64,000 nt of DNA from Spirosoma linguale DSM 74. GTDB lineage: Bacteria > Bacteroidota > Bacteroidia > Cytophagales > Spirosomataceae. Position 1 is the stretch's first letter. Each line of letters begins with the position of its first letter. The notes under the pieces were generated by a model. It was given only the letters and a program-made list of their open reading frames with translations. It did not search any database and had not been told where the DNA came from. The stretch covers positions 7,225,001 through 7,289,000 of the forward strand of contig CP001769.1 in NCBI GenBank assembly GCA_000024525.1, read 5' to 3'. Both the position numbers and the translations under genes were made by a program. This document shows, in pieces, positions 25,199 through 34,976 of this stretch.

Positions 25199-26095
25199 TT
25201 ACTTTAGCCGCTCTTCGTACTCCTGAACAGCTGCCAAAATTTGCGGGTCTTTCTCCTGCTTTTTTACCTGAGCCAGTACCTGCTTTGCTTCTGCTTTCTG
25301 ACCGGCTTCTGCTAAACTGATGCCCAGGTAAAACTGTGCTTTCCGACTGGTTGGGTTATTTACCAAAATTTGTCGGAATCGCTCTACAGCCCGTTCGTAC
25401 TGATTTGACCGCATGGACAGTAAGCCCAAATTGAACAGAGCCAGTTCATTGGTTGGTTCCTGCTTCAACACTTCACGCAGCAGCATTATTCCCTGCATAG
25501 GCGTATCGGTGTTGACGTAGGTCATTGCCATATTAGCTTTTGCCGACAGCAGATTTGGGTTTTTAGCCAGTGCCTGCTGATAGAACTCTCGGGTTTTCTG
25601 ACCCAGCTGAGCGGTTTTCTTGTCGTCTACAGCAAACGTGTACGCTTCGAAATGCTCATCGCCTGCACGCAGCAGATTTCGCTCATTAGGCTGTGCCATA
25701 GCTACTAAACCTGCGTAATGGGCCGCGCTGTCATAGCGGGTCAGGTCGCGGAAAATAGCAATTAACTTCTCGCCAACGGGTTCTTTCTGTGCTGGTCCTG
25801 CTGAAGCAAACTCCGTTTCCAGTGTTCGTATGCGTTTCTGTTGCTCCGGCGATATGGGTTTCTCATGAATTACCGACGCATCGGCTCCATTTCCTTTCGC
25901 TGTAACGTTGAGTGAATCGGCACCCGATTGGGCAACTGTGGGCGTTTGCGTCGCATGACCTCCCTCGCTGGCTGCACTAAGCTGCTTGCTGTCATTACGC
26001 ACAACCACCTTGGGGAGGGAGTATAACCCAACCGTCAGGGCCGAAGCCAGGATGATAACAAACAACACAGATTTATTCATAAGGGTAGTCTTCAT
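25199..26095 (-). CDS. Membrane-anchored tetratricopeptide-repeat protein
   Basis: 298 residues. An N-terminal hydrophobic anchor (SVLFVIILASALTVGLY) is followed by a low-complexity Ser/Ala/Thr linker. TPR units then fill about residues 140-290, the clearest being NELALFNLGLLSMRSNQYERAVERF followed by SRKAQFYLGISLAEAGQKAEA. TPRs are protein-binding scaffolds; the partner is unknown. The domain should face the periplasm (inference from topology). It lies 38 bases downstream of the HU gene in the same direction, an arrangement that recurs in Cytophagales near rng and mutY. Confidence 0.8.
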   Translation of the reverse strand: MKTTLMNKSVLFVIILASALTVGLYSLPKVVVRNDSKQLSAASEGGHATQTPTVAQSGADSLNVTAKGNGADASVIHEKPISPEQQKRIRTLETEFASAGPAQKEPVGEKLIAIFRDLTRYDSAAHYAGLVAMAQPNERNLLRAGDEHFEAYTFAVDDKKTAQLGQKTREFYQQALAKNPNLLSAKANMAMTYVNTDTPMQGIMLLREVLKQEPTNELALFNLGLLSMRSNQYERAVERFRQILVNNPTSRKAQFYLGISLAEAGQKAEAKQVLAQVKKQEKDPQILAAVQEYEERLK

Positions 26096-26133
26096 GATGC
26101 AAACGCCCAGGTTTGCTCTAATTGTGTTGATTG

Positions 26134-26436
26134 TTACTCAGCTGCAACTTTAGCTTTGTCGCTGGTTTTCACCTGCTCAACAAATACTTTGGCGGGCTTA
26201 AAACTCGGAATAAAGTGCTCGTCAATTACCATAGCGGTATTCTTCGATATATTCCGGGCTACTTTCTTAGCTCTTTTCTTATTGATGAAGCTGCCGAACC
26301 CTCTCACATAAATGTTCTCTCCCTCGGCCAGCGAGTCTTTAACTACTGAAAAAAAAGTTTCCAGTGTGTTGGTCACTTCTGCCTTGTCAATTCCGGTCTT
26401 ATCGGAGATCTCGGCAATTACATCTGCTTTCGTCAC
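26134..26436 (-). CDS. HU/IHF-family DNA-binding protein
   Basis: 100 residues. The HU fold is plain: MTKADVIAEISDKTGIDKAEV, then FFSVVKDSLAEGENIYVRGFGSF and the DNA-binding arm NKKRAKKVARNISKN. A short Lys/Ala tail follows. It bends DNA and compacts the nucleoid. It has its own promoter (26498-26528) and is probably co-transcribed with the TPR gene 38 bases downstream. It is divergent from mutY. Confidence 0.93.
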   Translation of the reverse strand: MTKADVIAEISDKTGIDKAEVTNTLETFFSVVKDSLAEGENIYVRGFGSFINKKRAKKVARNISKNTAMVIDEHFIPSFKPAKVFVEQVKTSDKAKVAAE

Positions 26437-26497
26437 GACTTCTTAAACTTTAACGTTTACTGTATTGTTGAAAATTGGGCTCTCAAAAATGGGAGCA

Positions 26498-26528
26498 CAA
26501 AGGTAGGGGTTTCCCATAAATTATAAAA
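26498..26528 (-). promoter_or_regulatory. Promoter of the HU gene
   Basis: On the minus strand TTTT (26525-26528), a 19-base spacer and TACCTTTG (26498-26505) fit the Bacteroidetes consensus, with a full -7 match and a one-base change at -33. The predicted leader is about 55 bases. Confidence 0.5.
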
Positions 26529-26577
26529 CCCTGTGCTTCCGTTTTTATAAGGTAACGTCTTATTTTTCCTGTTTATT

Positions 26578-27666
26578 TTGGATTGGCAATCAGACTCTAA
26601 CGATATCGAAATCACTTTTGCTCCTACCCTTGAGCAGTGGTATAGTGTCCATAAACGTGACCTCCCGTGGCGTCATACACTTGATCCATACTACATCTGG
26701 TTGTCTGAAATTATACTCCAGCAAACCCGTGTAGCCCAGGGTAAACCCTATTATGAACGCTTCGTTGACGCTTACCCGACCATCTCGGATATGGCGAATG
26801 CCGATGAACGTAAACTCCTGCGTCTCTGGCAGGGGCTCGGCTATTATTCGCGGGCCCGAAATCTCCACCAGACTGCCCGCTACGTAACCGAGAAACTGGA
26901 TGGTAAGTTTCCGAACACGTATCATGACTTATTGAAAATGAAGGGGATAGGAGCCTATACGGCTGCAGCTGTAGCTTCTTTCGCCTTTGGCGAACGCGTA
27001 CCCGTTGTGGATGGGAACGTGTATCGGGTACTGGCGCGGGTGTTTGGTATTACCGAGGATATCACGACAACAACCGCCAAAAAAACGTTTGCTGCACTGG
27101 CTACACGGCTGATGCAGGCGGCAGTTGACCCGGCCACGTATAATCAGGCCATCATGGAGTTTGGGGCCATACACTGTACACCCGTTGCCCCCGACTGTTT
27201 GCTTTGTCCTGTTCAGCAGCAATGTGTCGCTTATTTAACTGGTCGTCAGCATCAATTACCCGTTAAATCAAAAAAAGCTCCGGTTCGGGAAAGATTCTTC
27301 AGTTATGTGGTTTTTCAACAAGGTGGACGCCTGGCGCTTCAGGAACGAGTGGCCCGCGACATCTGGCAAAATCTGTATGATTTTTATCTGGTAGAAACCG
27401 ATGAGCCTAAAACTGCGTTGCGGGATATACCTTTATCCGAATCAGTGAGTAGTTTAGTGAATCGGGGAACGCTGGTCGAAGCGCCGGTTGAAGCAATGCA
27501 GCTTTTGTCGCATCAGCGAATACGTGCCTATTTTTTTCTGGTTGACTTACCCGAAACCGAAACTGGCAGTTTGCCGATTGGTTTACAGTGGTATTCACTG
27601 GCTGAAATAAGTATACTACCGAAGCCGGTTTTGATTACAAACTATTTGGCGAAACAGTTTGCATAA
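26578..27666 (+). CDS. mutY: A/G-specific adenine glycosylase MutY
   Basis: Removes adenine mispaired with 8-oxoguanine. Seen are RDLPWR, LSEIILQQTRVAQGKPYYERF, the helix-hairpin-helix MKGIGAYTAAAVASFAFGE with the catalytic Asp in VPVVDGNVYRV, and the four-Cys iron-sulfur cluster (CTPVAPDCLLCPVQQQC). A C-terminal NUDIX-like 8-oxoG recognition domain follows (about 240-362). The frame opens with TTG at 26578 and no ATG lies close by, so a TTG start is probable; the N-terminus would match other MutY proteins. The mutY-ssb-gldE order is conserved in Bacteroidetes. Confidence 0.92.
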   Translation: MDWQSDSNDIEITFAPTLEQWYSVHKRDLPWRHTLDPYYIWLSEIILQQTRVAQGKPYYERFVDAYPTISDMANADERKLLRLWQGLGYYSRARNLHQTARYVTEKLDGKFPNTYHDLLKMKGIGAYTAAAVASFAFGERVPVVDGNVYRVLARVFGITEDITTTTAKKTFAALATRLMQAAVDPATYNQAIMEFGAIHCTPVAPDCLLCPVQQQCVAYLTGRQHQLPVKSKKAPVRERFFSYVVFQQGGRLALQERVARDIWQNLYDFYLVETDEPKTALRDIPLSESVSSLVNRGTLVEAPVEAMQLLSHQRIRAYFFLVDLPETETGSLPIGLQWYSLAEISILPKPVLITNYLAKQFA

Positions 27667-27739
27667 GCCGGTATATTTCAGTATCTTTAATCTTCTTTAA
27701 CGCTACCCATTTCTGTAGATAACCAACAAAACCAAGAGC

Positions 27740-28255
27740 ATGGCAAGTCTTAACAAGATGACAATAATCGGCAATCTGGGTGCCGATCCTGAAGTACGTT
27801 ATCTGGATGGTGGTGCTGTTGTCGCGACGTTCAATGTGGCAACGACCGAAAAATATACAAACCGAAACGGTGAAAAAGTTGAGCAAACCGAATGGTTTCG
27901 GGTTGAATTGTGGAATGAACAGGCTAAAGTGGCCGAAAAATATTTGAAGAAAGGAAACTCCGTTTACGTTGAAGGACGTTTGCGGACTGAGTTGTGGACG
28001 GATAAGGAAGGTAAAGAACGTACGTCATTGCGTGTACGCGCCACCACTATGCAACTGCTGGGAAGCCCTAATAGTGAGCGGCCTGATGAACCTGCTTACG
28101 AAGCGCCCCGTCAGCAGGCGGCTCCGGCGCAGCCTGCTTCCCGCCCGCAACCGGCACCCCAGGCAGCCCCTCGTCAGCAGGCAGCACCTGCCCGCCGGGA
28201 GCCCGAACCAGTACCGTTTGAGAGCAATAGCAGTGACGACGACTTACCGTTCTAA
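27740..28255 (+). CDS. ssb: Single-stranded DNA-binding protein
   Basis: 171 residues. The OB fold fills about 1-110 (MASLNKMTIIGNLGADPEVRY; EWFRVELWNEQAKVAEKYL; GNSVYVEGRLRTELW). A Pro/Gln/Ala-rich flexible linker follows, then the acidic tip DDDLPF that recruits partner proteins. It coats single-stranded DNA during replication and repair. It lies 73 bases after mutY and 39 bases before gldE, probably in one operon. Confidence 0.95.
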   Translation: MASLNKMTIIGNLGADPEVRYLDGGAVVATFNVATTEKYTNRNGEKVEQTEWFRVELWNEQAKVAEKYLKKGNSVYVEGRLRTELWTDKEGKERTSLRVRATTMQLLGSPNSERPDEPAYEAPRQQAAPAQPASRPQPAPQAAPRQQAAPARREPEPVPFESNSSDDDLPF

Positions 28256-28294
28256 CCTGCACAGCGCTCAATTGTTGAACGAGATTTGATATAC

Positions 28295-29656
28295 ATGGAC
28301 CTTAGTGATCCTCTTCCTCGACAGGTGCTCCTGGCCACAGACGGCTGGGGCACCTATTTTGATTTATACGGCCCTTATACGGCCTTAATTCTGCTGCTGC
28401 TTACGCTGGCTGGTTTGGTATCAGCTTCGGAGGCTGCTTTCTTCTCCTTATCGCCCGATGACCGTGCCCAATGTCGCGATAGCGCACTGGCTGCCGACCG
28501 TCGTATTGCCACCCTTCTCGAACGCCCCAAGCGTCTTCTGGCCTCACTGGTCATTTTCAATAATCTGCTGAATATTGCGATTGTTGTTATTGTCACCTAT
28601 CTGACCTGGCAGTTTTCGCAGGCTTACCAGGATGCCGATTGGATGTTGCCTGCCGTTACACTGGTCACTACGGTTGCTATTGTCCTGTTTGGCGAAATAG
28701 TGCCGAAGGTGTATGCAAGTCAGAATAATTTGACCGTTGCCCGAAAGACCGCATCGCTGGCCCAGATTGGACTGGCCGTTTTTCGTCCATTGGCCATGAT
28801 ACTTGTTAATCTGAGCAATCAGGTCGACAAACGAATTGAGCGTAAAGGCTATAAACTATCTGTCGAAGAATTGAGTCAGGCGGTCGAACTGACCGGTACA
28901 AATGCAACCGTTGAAGAAAAGGAAATACTTAAAGGAATTGTTAACTTCAGCAATCTGACCGCACGGCAGGTAATGCGGGCCAGGCTGGATATTTCAGCGG
29001 TAGAGGATGATCTGACGTTTAGCGAACTGATGGAGCAGATTAACCTGTCGGGTTACTCCAGAGTGCCCGTTTACAAGGAATCACTCGATCAGATTGAAGG
29101 CATTCTGTACATCAAAGATTTATTGACGCACATACACGAAGACGATTCCTTCCAATGGCTGTCGCTGCTGCGACCCGCATTCTTTATTCCTGAAAACAAG
29201 AAAGTCGACGATCTGCTGCAGGACTTTCAGAAGAAACGGGTGCACATGGCAATTGTCGTCGATGAATATGGAGGAACACGGGGTCTAGTGACGCTCGAGG
29301 ATATAATCGAAGAAATATTCGGGGATATTAACGACGAATTTGATGATGAGACCCCGCTGGGTTATCGCCGGGAAGACGAAAACACCGTGGTCTTTGAAGG
29401 TAAAATGCCTATTACCGATGTGTGTCGGATACTAAACGTAGATGCAACGACATTTGAAGCGGTGCAGGGCGACAGTGAATCGTTGGGCGGGTTGTTGCTT
29501 GAACTGTTCAACCGGTTACCCAAATCGGGTGAAGAAGTGGTTTATGCAAATTTCACGTTTCAGATCATATCGGCAGATGATAAGCGGATTAATGAAGTTC
29601 GTGTCCGGAAGGATGATACTGTTAAGCAGGAGCAGATTCTTGTACCATCCAGATGA
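28295..29656 (+). CDS. gldE: Gliding-motility-associated protein GldE (CNNM/CorC type)
   Basis: 453 residues. An N-terminal DUF21 membrane domain with about four TM segments (ALILLLLTLAGLVSASEAAFFSLS; LASLVIFNNLLNIAIVVIVTYLTW; VTLVTTVAIVLFGEIVPKV) precedes two CBS domains (about 215-335; MRARLDISAVEDDLTF, HMAIVVDEYGGTRGLVTLED). A CorC/HlyC transporter-associated domain closes it (about 350-440). The family is linked to Mg/Co transport; in Flavobacterium gldE lies beside ssb and supports gliding together with GldD. I use the ATG at 28295; a TTG at 28286 is an alternative. Confidence 0.9.
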   Translation: MDLSDPLPRQVLLATDGWGTYFDLYGPYTALILLLLTLAGLVSASEAAFFSLSPDDRAQCRDSALAADRRIATLLERPKRLLASLVIFNNLLNIAIVVIVTYLTWQFSQAYQDADWMLPAVTLVTTVAIVLFGEIVPKVYASQNNLTVARKTASLAQIGLAVFRPLAMILVNLSNQVDKRIERKGYKLSVEELSQAVELTGTNATVEEKEILKGIVNFSNLTARQVMRARLDISAVEDDLTFSELMEQINLSGYSRVPVYKESLDQIEGILYIKDLLTHIHEDDSFQWLSLLRPAFFIPENKKVDDLLQDFQKKRVHMAIVVDEYGGTRGLVTLEDIIEEIFGDINDEFDDETPLGYRREDENTVVFEGKMPITDVCRILNVDATTFEAVQGDSESLGGLLLELFNRLPKSGEEVVYANFTFQIISADDKRINEVRVRKDDTVKQEQILVPSR

Positions 29657-29670
29657 CTTAGTACGCTTAA

Positions 29671-29704
29671 TTTGTTAAAATAATATATTTGTTAGAATAA
29701 TATA
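29671..29704. repeat. Tandem 17-bp duplication upstream of the PhyH-like gene
   Basis: TTTGTTAAAATAATATA (29671-29687) is followed directly by the same 17 bases with one change (29688-29704). The junction creates TATATTTG (29684-29691), a match to the -7 consensus. The repeat may supply or duplicate promoter elements for the gene at 29757. Confidence 0.5.
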
Positions 29705-29756
29705 TACTGTTTGTTACTATTAGCTAATTTGACGCTCGAAATTTCAGTACCTACTG

Positions 29757-30791
29757 ATGACTACTTTCATAGCTCGATTAAAATCTGTTGTCAAGCGTGT
29801 TATTGCGCCTGTGAGACAACCTAATCCAATCACGAAGTTTGAGTATAGCACACTACCGTGGATCGATAAAGGTGATGCCGATGTAGACGCGTTCATTAGG
29901 CAAAATCCAGGGCACAAAGATCTATCCTACGATTTAGCCGAGAAAATGAAATTCTGGCGTGAGAACGGCTATGTAATTCTGGAGCAAGCGCTTCAAAAAG
30001 AATGGCTCGACCAGCTATGGCTGGAAGCAGAGGAGTTGATCGAGCACCACGAGAAGTACCAGACACTGGTGCGTGTTGATCTGCCGAGTTATCAGAACAA
30101 CCCTATTCAGCCAATTAAGAACGTACCTAAGTCTATTTTAAACGGGCCGTACATTAAGTTCAATGATTTTCACGACAACTCGGTAATTGGTAAAAAATTG
30201 ATGCTTCATCAGAACATCGTGTCTTTCTTAAGCGCCATATTCGATGATAAGGTAATCGGTATGCAAAGCCTGCTCTTTAAATATGGTAGTCAGCAGGCAA
30301 CGCACCAGGATTTTGCCTACGTCGTTTCTGAAATTCCAAGTCACCTGGCTGCTGCCTGGATACCATTAGAGGATGTGCATGCCGATTCCGGACCTTTGTT
30401 TTACTACCCAGGTTCACATAAAATAGACAAGTTTAACTTCGGGAACGGTATCTTCTTTAACGACAAATCGACGTTGAATCCGGACCATTTCGCAACGTAC
30501 CTGGACGAAACCTGCCAAAAGGCTGGGCTGGAGAAAAAAACGCTGCTTATTAAAAAAGGAGACGTATTAATATGGCATGCTGCCCTTGCACATGGGGGCG
30601 AGAAGATTGGGAACCCGGAGCTTACCCGTAAGTCATTTGTATGCCATTATTCATCCAGCAAAGCATACCAGCACCATCGGCAAAGCCCAAATGCCGAGCC
30701 CATAAGGCGTACAATTAATGGAGCCGATGTATTTGCCAGTCCAATTATGCCCGACCAGGAAGATATTTTCGATGCGGGGAAAACGATGTAG
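29757..30791 (+). CDS. Phytanoyl-CoA dioxygenase (PhyH)-family oxygenase
   Basis: 344 residues. The Fe(II)/2-oxoglutarate oxygenase facial triad is visible as HQDFAY (HxD, about residues 182-184) and HGGEKIGNPELTRKSFVCHY (distal His plus 2-oxoglutarate-binding Arg). The N-terminal half is a family-typical helical region (FWRENGYVILEQAL). Substrates of bacterial PhyH proteins are diverse (lipids, betaines, secondary metabolites), and none can be assigned here. It stands alone between gldE and a convergent membrane-protein gene, with its own possible promoter in the 17-bp repeat. Confidence 0.82.
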   Translation: MTTFIARLKSVVKRVIAPVRQPNPITKFEYSTLPWIDKGDADVDAFIRQNPGHKDLSYDLAEKMKFWRENGYVILEQALQKEWLDQLWLEAEELIEHHEKYQTLVRVDLPSYQNNPIQPIKNVPKSILNGPYIKFNDFHDNSVIGKKLMLHQNIVSFLSAIFDDKVIGMQSLLFKYGSQQATHQDFAYVVSEIPSHLAAAWIPLEDVHADSGPLFYYPGSHKIDKFNFGNGIFFNDKSTLNPDHFATYLDETCQKAGLEKKTLLIKKGDVLIWHAALAHGGEKIGNPELTRKSFVCHYSSSKAYQHHRQSPNAEPIRRTINGADVFASPIMPDQEDIFDAGKTM

Positions 30792-30856
30792 CTAAATTTA
30801 ATGTCTGGAGAATATAGAAACTATCCGGTTCTGATATCTTCGGGCCTTAAACTTGA

Positions 30857-31966
30857 TTATACCCAAAGACCCCGGCCCCTATTATAGTCATTCCCAATAC
30901 GCTTAATATCGCGGGCTGAATACGTTAAAAAGCCTTGTTTGCGTAACTCACGAAGCCGCCGTTTTTCAAGAAAAGACAGCTTTCCATCGACCAGAACGCC
31001 AAAAACCAGCAACCGTTCTAAACTGCGCTGTACAGACGTAGGCGCATCGGCTACCTGTTTCAGAAAATTTCCCGTAACCGGGCTATCTGCCTTGAGCACA
31101 AATTGGTCGACAAGCGTTTCGGTAAGTAAGAAGTGTGCGTAGTTATATTGCCGTTTCAGAATGGCTACGTATTGAAGCGCTTCAAGAATAAGCGGCCGAA
31201 ACTCATCATTCTTGCCCCATTCTTCGTGTAATTCGTGAACAAACTCACGAATGGTTGTTGGTGCCATCACTCTAACCTGCGCTTCGTGAAGTACGTGCCA
31301 GGATGCCCATGCATTCCAGAAAGCATAAATAGGCATGCCCGCCAGCTCCGTCACCTGCCGTAAGGCATAAGGGCCCAGAAAACGTCTTAGAATAAATTTT
31401 AAGCCAACGTTGCTAAGAGCCGCTTTAGCCATGTTTAACAGAAAAAATATAGTAAGTCCCCAGCGCGGCATGTTTAAATAGGGGTCAATACCAAGGCGCA
31501 TAATACCCTTAGTCGTTTTTTCGAGCGCAGCATCAGTCAGGGCCTGTAGATGCCGCTCGTACTGTGCATCATGAGCGTTCGGAAATTGACAAACGTGCAT
31601 GATCATTTTAACCCCCCGCAGGTTTAGTGCCACCAGCAGATACACTTCCAGATAAACCAGCAATAATCCGTAAAGAATAGTAATCAGTGGTAAGTCAAAG
31701 ACGTTGCCAAAGAGCCGGATTGTGGTATTCGCAAAAAGATACGGCCACATATACTGAGGGCCATATAACAGTAAAACACCCATGACGCCTAACAGAGAGG
31801 CTATAGTTAATGTAATAATCTTGGTTCGACGGATAACACGACTTTCAACAGGATTCAGTACGTATGGTTCATCGGCAGGATGAGGTGTATCGAGGGACTG
31901 GCGCAGATAGCGTAGCGCTAGATGGTCGAGCGGACCTAGGCTATCATTGGGTGGCCGAGTAGACAT
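30857..31966 (-). CDS. Integral membrane protein of unknown function
   Basis: 369 residues. TM segments are seen at about 50-70 (IITLTIASLLGVMGVLLLYG), 90-115 (LPLITILYGLLLVYLEVYLLVALNL) and 170-190 (WGLTIFFLLNMAKAALS). The C-terminal third is soluble and helical, with a TerB-like look (FGVLVDGKLSFLEKRRLRELRKQGF). It resembles proteins annotated as LBF_2804 family in Cytophagales, from memory only. No catalytic motif is recognised. It converges on the PhyH gene and is divergent from the DUF3500 gene. Confidence 0.6.
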   Translation of the reverse strand: MSTRPPNDSLGPLDHLALRYLRQSLDTPHPADEPYVLNPVESRVIRRTKIITLTIASLLGVMGVLLLYGPQYMWPYLFANTTIRLFGNVFDLPLITILYGLLLVYLEVYLLVALNLRGVKMIMHVCQFPNAHDAQYERHLQALTDAALEKTTKGIMRLGIDPYLNMPRWGLTIFFLLNMAKAALSNVGLKFILRRFLGPYALRQVTELAGMPIYAFWNAWASWHVLHEAQVRVMAPTTIREFVHELHEEWGKNDEFRPLILEALQYVAILKRQYNYAHFLLTETLVDQFVLKADSPVTGNFLKQVADAPTSVQRSLERLLVFGVLVDGKLSFLEKRRLRELRKQGFLTYSARDIKRIGNDYNRGRGLWV

Positions 31967-32132
31967 ATTCTTAACGTTGACAGTGAGTTAAACTGTAAAC
32001 TGCTAAAGGGCTAAGGTTGTTACTAAAACGAACGTTAATCCTATAAATCGTTTGATTGAACGGTAGTTACAGCTCGATAAGTATATGTTTTGACGGTAAG
32101 ACTTTGTCAAGTACTTATCAATATGTTTCCCT

Positions 32133-33248
32133 ATGAAACGGTTTATTTTCTGCTGGCTAATTGCAGGGCAGGCACTGGCTCAGCACGTAGCCCCATCTCC
32201 TAAAACCACCCCGGCCCAACAGCGCATTAAAGATGAAATGCTCGATGCGGCAACCTCGTTTGTAACCCTGCTCTCCGCCGACCAGCGTAAACAGGCAACG
32301 TTTCCGTTCGATGATAACGAGCGCTTTAACTGGCACTTTGTACCGCGCGAACGTAAAGGATTACCCCTGAAGCAAATGACTCAGGAACAGCGCAAGGCAG
32401 CTATGGCTATGCTTAAAACCGGACTCAGCCAGCAGGGGTACGACAAGGCCACGTCCATTATCGATATGGAGAACGTACTCCGTGTGATCGACAACCGGCC
32501 GCCGAATGATGTATATCGTGACCCTGAAAATTACTCGTTTACCATTTTCGGTGAACCCGATGCCAAGACGCCCTGGAGCTGGCGCATTGAAGGGCACCAT
32601 CTGTCCCTTCAGTTTATGTCGTTGACAGGCCGGGTAATTGCGCAGACACCAACGTTTTTTGGCAGTAATCCCGGTGTGTTACAATATGACACCAAAATGG
32701 CCGATAAGCGCATGTCTGACCCCCGCGTGAACGACCTGCCCCAGAAAGGACGGGCAATATTGAAGCAGGAAACCGAGCAGGCCTTTATCTTATTGAAATC
32801 GCTCAATGAAGAGCAGCGTAAGAAAGCGGTAATTGCTCCTGTGGCTTATCCCGATATTGTGACCAGCAACAAACGGGTTGCATCGCTCGATAAAATGGAT
32901 GGGCTGATGCTGTCCGAAATGACGCCCGAACAACGGAAGCTGTTTATGAACTTACTACAGGCTTACCTGACGAACTACAGGGTTACGCTGGCAAAGCAGC
33001 AAATGGACAAGTTGACGAAAGCCGGATTAGACAACCTGCACTTTGCCTGGGCCGGTGACATTACACCCGAGCTGGGCGAAGGCAAAGGCTGGTACTACCG
33101 CATTCATGGCCCTACCATCCTGATCGAGTATGATAACACCCAGACAAATGCCAACCATATCCATACGGTAGTTCGGGATTTAACCAATGACTGGGGCGAA
33201 GATTTGTTGCGGCAGCACTACCAAAGTAGTCATGCCAGCAAACCCTGA
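32133..33248 (+). CDS. Exported DUF3500-family protein
   Basis: 371 residues with a short signal peptide (MKRFIFCWLIAGQALAQ). The mature part has the DUF3500 pattern: repeated helix pairs ending in MTQEQRKAAMAML and MTPEQRKLFMNLL. WSWRIEGHHLSLQF and FAWAGDI...GWYYRIHGPTILIEYDNTQ follow these helical parts. The family is widespread in Bacteroidetes and Planctomycetes without a known function; the paired H/Y/D motifs suggest ligand or metal binding (inference). It lies 75 bases before a subtilisin gene in the same direction. Confidence 0.78.
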   Translation: MKRFIFCWLIAGQALAQHVAPSPKTTPAQQRIKDEMLDAATSFVTLLSADQRKQATFPFDDNERFNWHFVPRERKGLPLKQMTQEQRKAAMAMLKTGLSQQGYDKATSIIDMENVLRVIDNRPPNDVYRDPENYSFTIFGEPDAKTPWSWRIEGHHLSLQFMSLTGRVIAQTPTFFGSNPGVLQYDTKMADKRMSDPRVNDLPQKGRAILKQETEQAFILLKSLNEEQRKKAVIAPVAYPDIVTSNKRVASLDKMDGLMLSEMTPEQRKLFMNLLQAYLTNYRVTLAKQQMDKLTKAGLDNLHFAWAGDITPELGEGKGWYYRIHGPTILIEYDNTQTNANHIHTVVRDLTNDWGEDLLRQHYQSSHASKP

Positions 33249-33323
33249 GGGCCATTTAACAAATTTTAAGCTAAACATAAGGCAGTTTCTTCGTAATTTG
33301 TGAATATTTTTTGTTCATACTTC

Positions 33324-34931
33324 ATGAAGAAACTCCTTATCAGCGCATCCGTTTGTCTGCTTTCTATGGCAGCATCGGCGCAGGAAACGCAGTGGTATCT
33401 GCGTGATAAAACCGATAATACAGCCGGTATCAGTGTTGAACGCACGTACCGTGAACTTCTTAAGGATCGTAAACCTACACCCGTCATCGTTGCCGTCATT
33501 GACGGTGGAATTGATACTACCCATGAAGATTTGCGTCGGGTACTCTGGGTAAATCCTAAGGAAATAGCCGGAAATGGGAAAGACGATGATAAAAACGGCT
33601 ATGTCGATGATGTGCATGGCTGGAACTTTATCGGTGGGAAAGACGGCCGAAATGTCGATTTTGAAACCGCCGAGGTTACCCGTCTTTACGCACAGCTGAA
33701 ACCAAAATACGAGGGTAAAGACCGCAAAGCGTTAAAGCCGGATCAGCAGAAAGAGTACGATCTGTACGTAAAGACCAAAGCTGAGGTCGAGAAAAATCAG
33801 ACTAAGTACAAAACGGAATATCAGGGAATCAGCCAGTTTTACAAGCAGTATTCGGAGGCTGTGACTACCCTTAAGAAAGCCCTCAACGTATCTAAACTGG
33901 ATACGACTACCCTGAGTAAGGCGGCTGATACCTTAACCGACGCTGCGCTGAAACGTCCCGTTATGGGCATACTTCGGTTACTGCGCCAGCAGAACGCACC
34001 GAACACCGACGTGGTGATGGGTGAGCTGGAAAAATACAATGATCAGCTCAAGTCGCGCGCCGAGTACAACTACAATCCTGAATTCAACAGCCGCACTATT
34101 GTAGGCGATAATCCGGACGATATGACTCAGCGGGATTACGGTAACCCCGACATTGCCGGGCCACGTCCTGACCACGGTACGCACGTAGCCGGTATTATAG
34201 GTGCTGACCGTACCAACAATCTGGGTATTATGGGAATTGCCGATGCGGTTCAGATAATGGGCGTTCGGGCTGTGCCCGACGGCGATGAGCGCGATAAGGA
34301 CGTAGCCAATGCTATCCGGTATGCCGTCGATAACGGAGCGAAAATCATCAACATGAGCTTTGGCAAAGATTATTCGCCCCAGCGCAAAACTGTTGAAGAT
34401 GCCGAACGCTATGCGTTATCGAAAGGGGTATTAATGATTCATGCGGCTGGTAACGACGGAAAAGATATCGATACCGCAGCCAATTACCCTGCTCCCCGGT
34501 TTATGGATGGGTCGGCCATTCCGAACGTGATTACGGTGGGTGCCAGCGCCGAGCCGAACACCGCCGATCTGGTGGCCAGTTTCTCAAACTATGGCAAGCA
34601 GAATGTTGATGTGTTCGCTCCGGGCAAAGATATTTATTCGACTGTGCCGGGTAGTAAGTACGAAAACAACAGCGGAACCAGCATGGCCTCGCCCGTAGTG
34701 GCTGGCGTGGCGGCTGTCCTGAAATCGTACTTCCCGAAACTGACTTACGCCGATATTAAACGGATTATTCTGGAATCGGCAACGCCTTACAAAACCAAAG
34801 TAACAAAACCCGAATCGACGGATACCGTTGACTTCTCGTCATTATCGAAAACGGGTGGCGTTGTTAACCTGTATGATGCTGTGAAGTTAGCCCTGGCGCA
34901 GGATGCGGCTTCTTCAGGCAAAGGAAAATAA
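33324..34931 (+). CDS. Exported subtilisin-family (S8) serine peptidase
   Basis: 535 residues from the ATG at 33324, with signal peptide MKKLLISASVCLLSMAASA. The catalytic triad is seen as VIDGGIDTTHEDL (Asp), HGTHVAGIIGA (His) and GTSMASPVVAG (Ser). About 160 residues lie between Asp and His, a helical insert (ADTLTDAALKRP...) longer than in classical subtilisins. No T9SS tail is present, so it is probably periplasmic (inference). I prefer this ATG to the GTG at 33300 because it begins a proper signal peptide. It converges on two larger S8 peptidases. Confidence 0.9.
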   Translation: MKKLLISASVCLLSMAASAQETQWYLRDKTDNTAGISVERTYRELLKDRKPTPVIVAVIDGGIDTTHEDLRRVLWVNPKEIAGNGKDDDKNGYVDDVHGWNFIGGKDGRNVDFETAEVTRLYAQLKPKYEGKDRKALKPDQQKEYDLYVKTKAEVEKNQTKYKTEYQGISQFYKQYSEAVTTLKKALNVSKLDTTTLSKAADTLTDAALKRPVMGILRLLRQQNAPNTDVVMGELEKYNDQLKSRAEYNYNPEFNSRTIVGDNPDDMTQRDYGNPDIAGPRPDHGTHVAGIIGADRTNNLGIMGIADAVQIMGVRAVPDGDERDKDVANAIRYAVDNGAKIINMSFGKDYSPQRKTVEDAERYALSKGVLMIHAAGNDGKDIDTAANYPAPRFMDGSAIPNVITVGASAEPNTADLVASFSNYGKQNVDVFAPGKDIYSTVPGSKYENNSGTSMASPVVAGVAAVLKSYFPKLTYADIKRIILESATPYKTKVTKPESTDTVDFSSLSKTGGVVNLYDAVKLALAQDAASSGKGK

Positions 34932-34976
34932 CGGTTGGTGAAGCTGAAAAAGCAGGTACCAGTTCATAAACAATAC

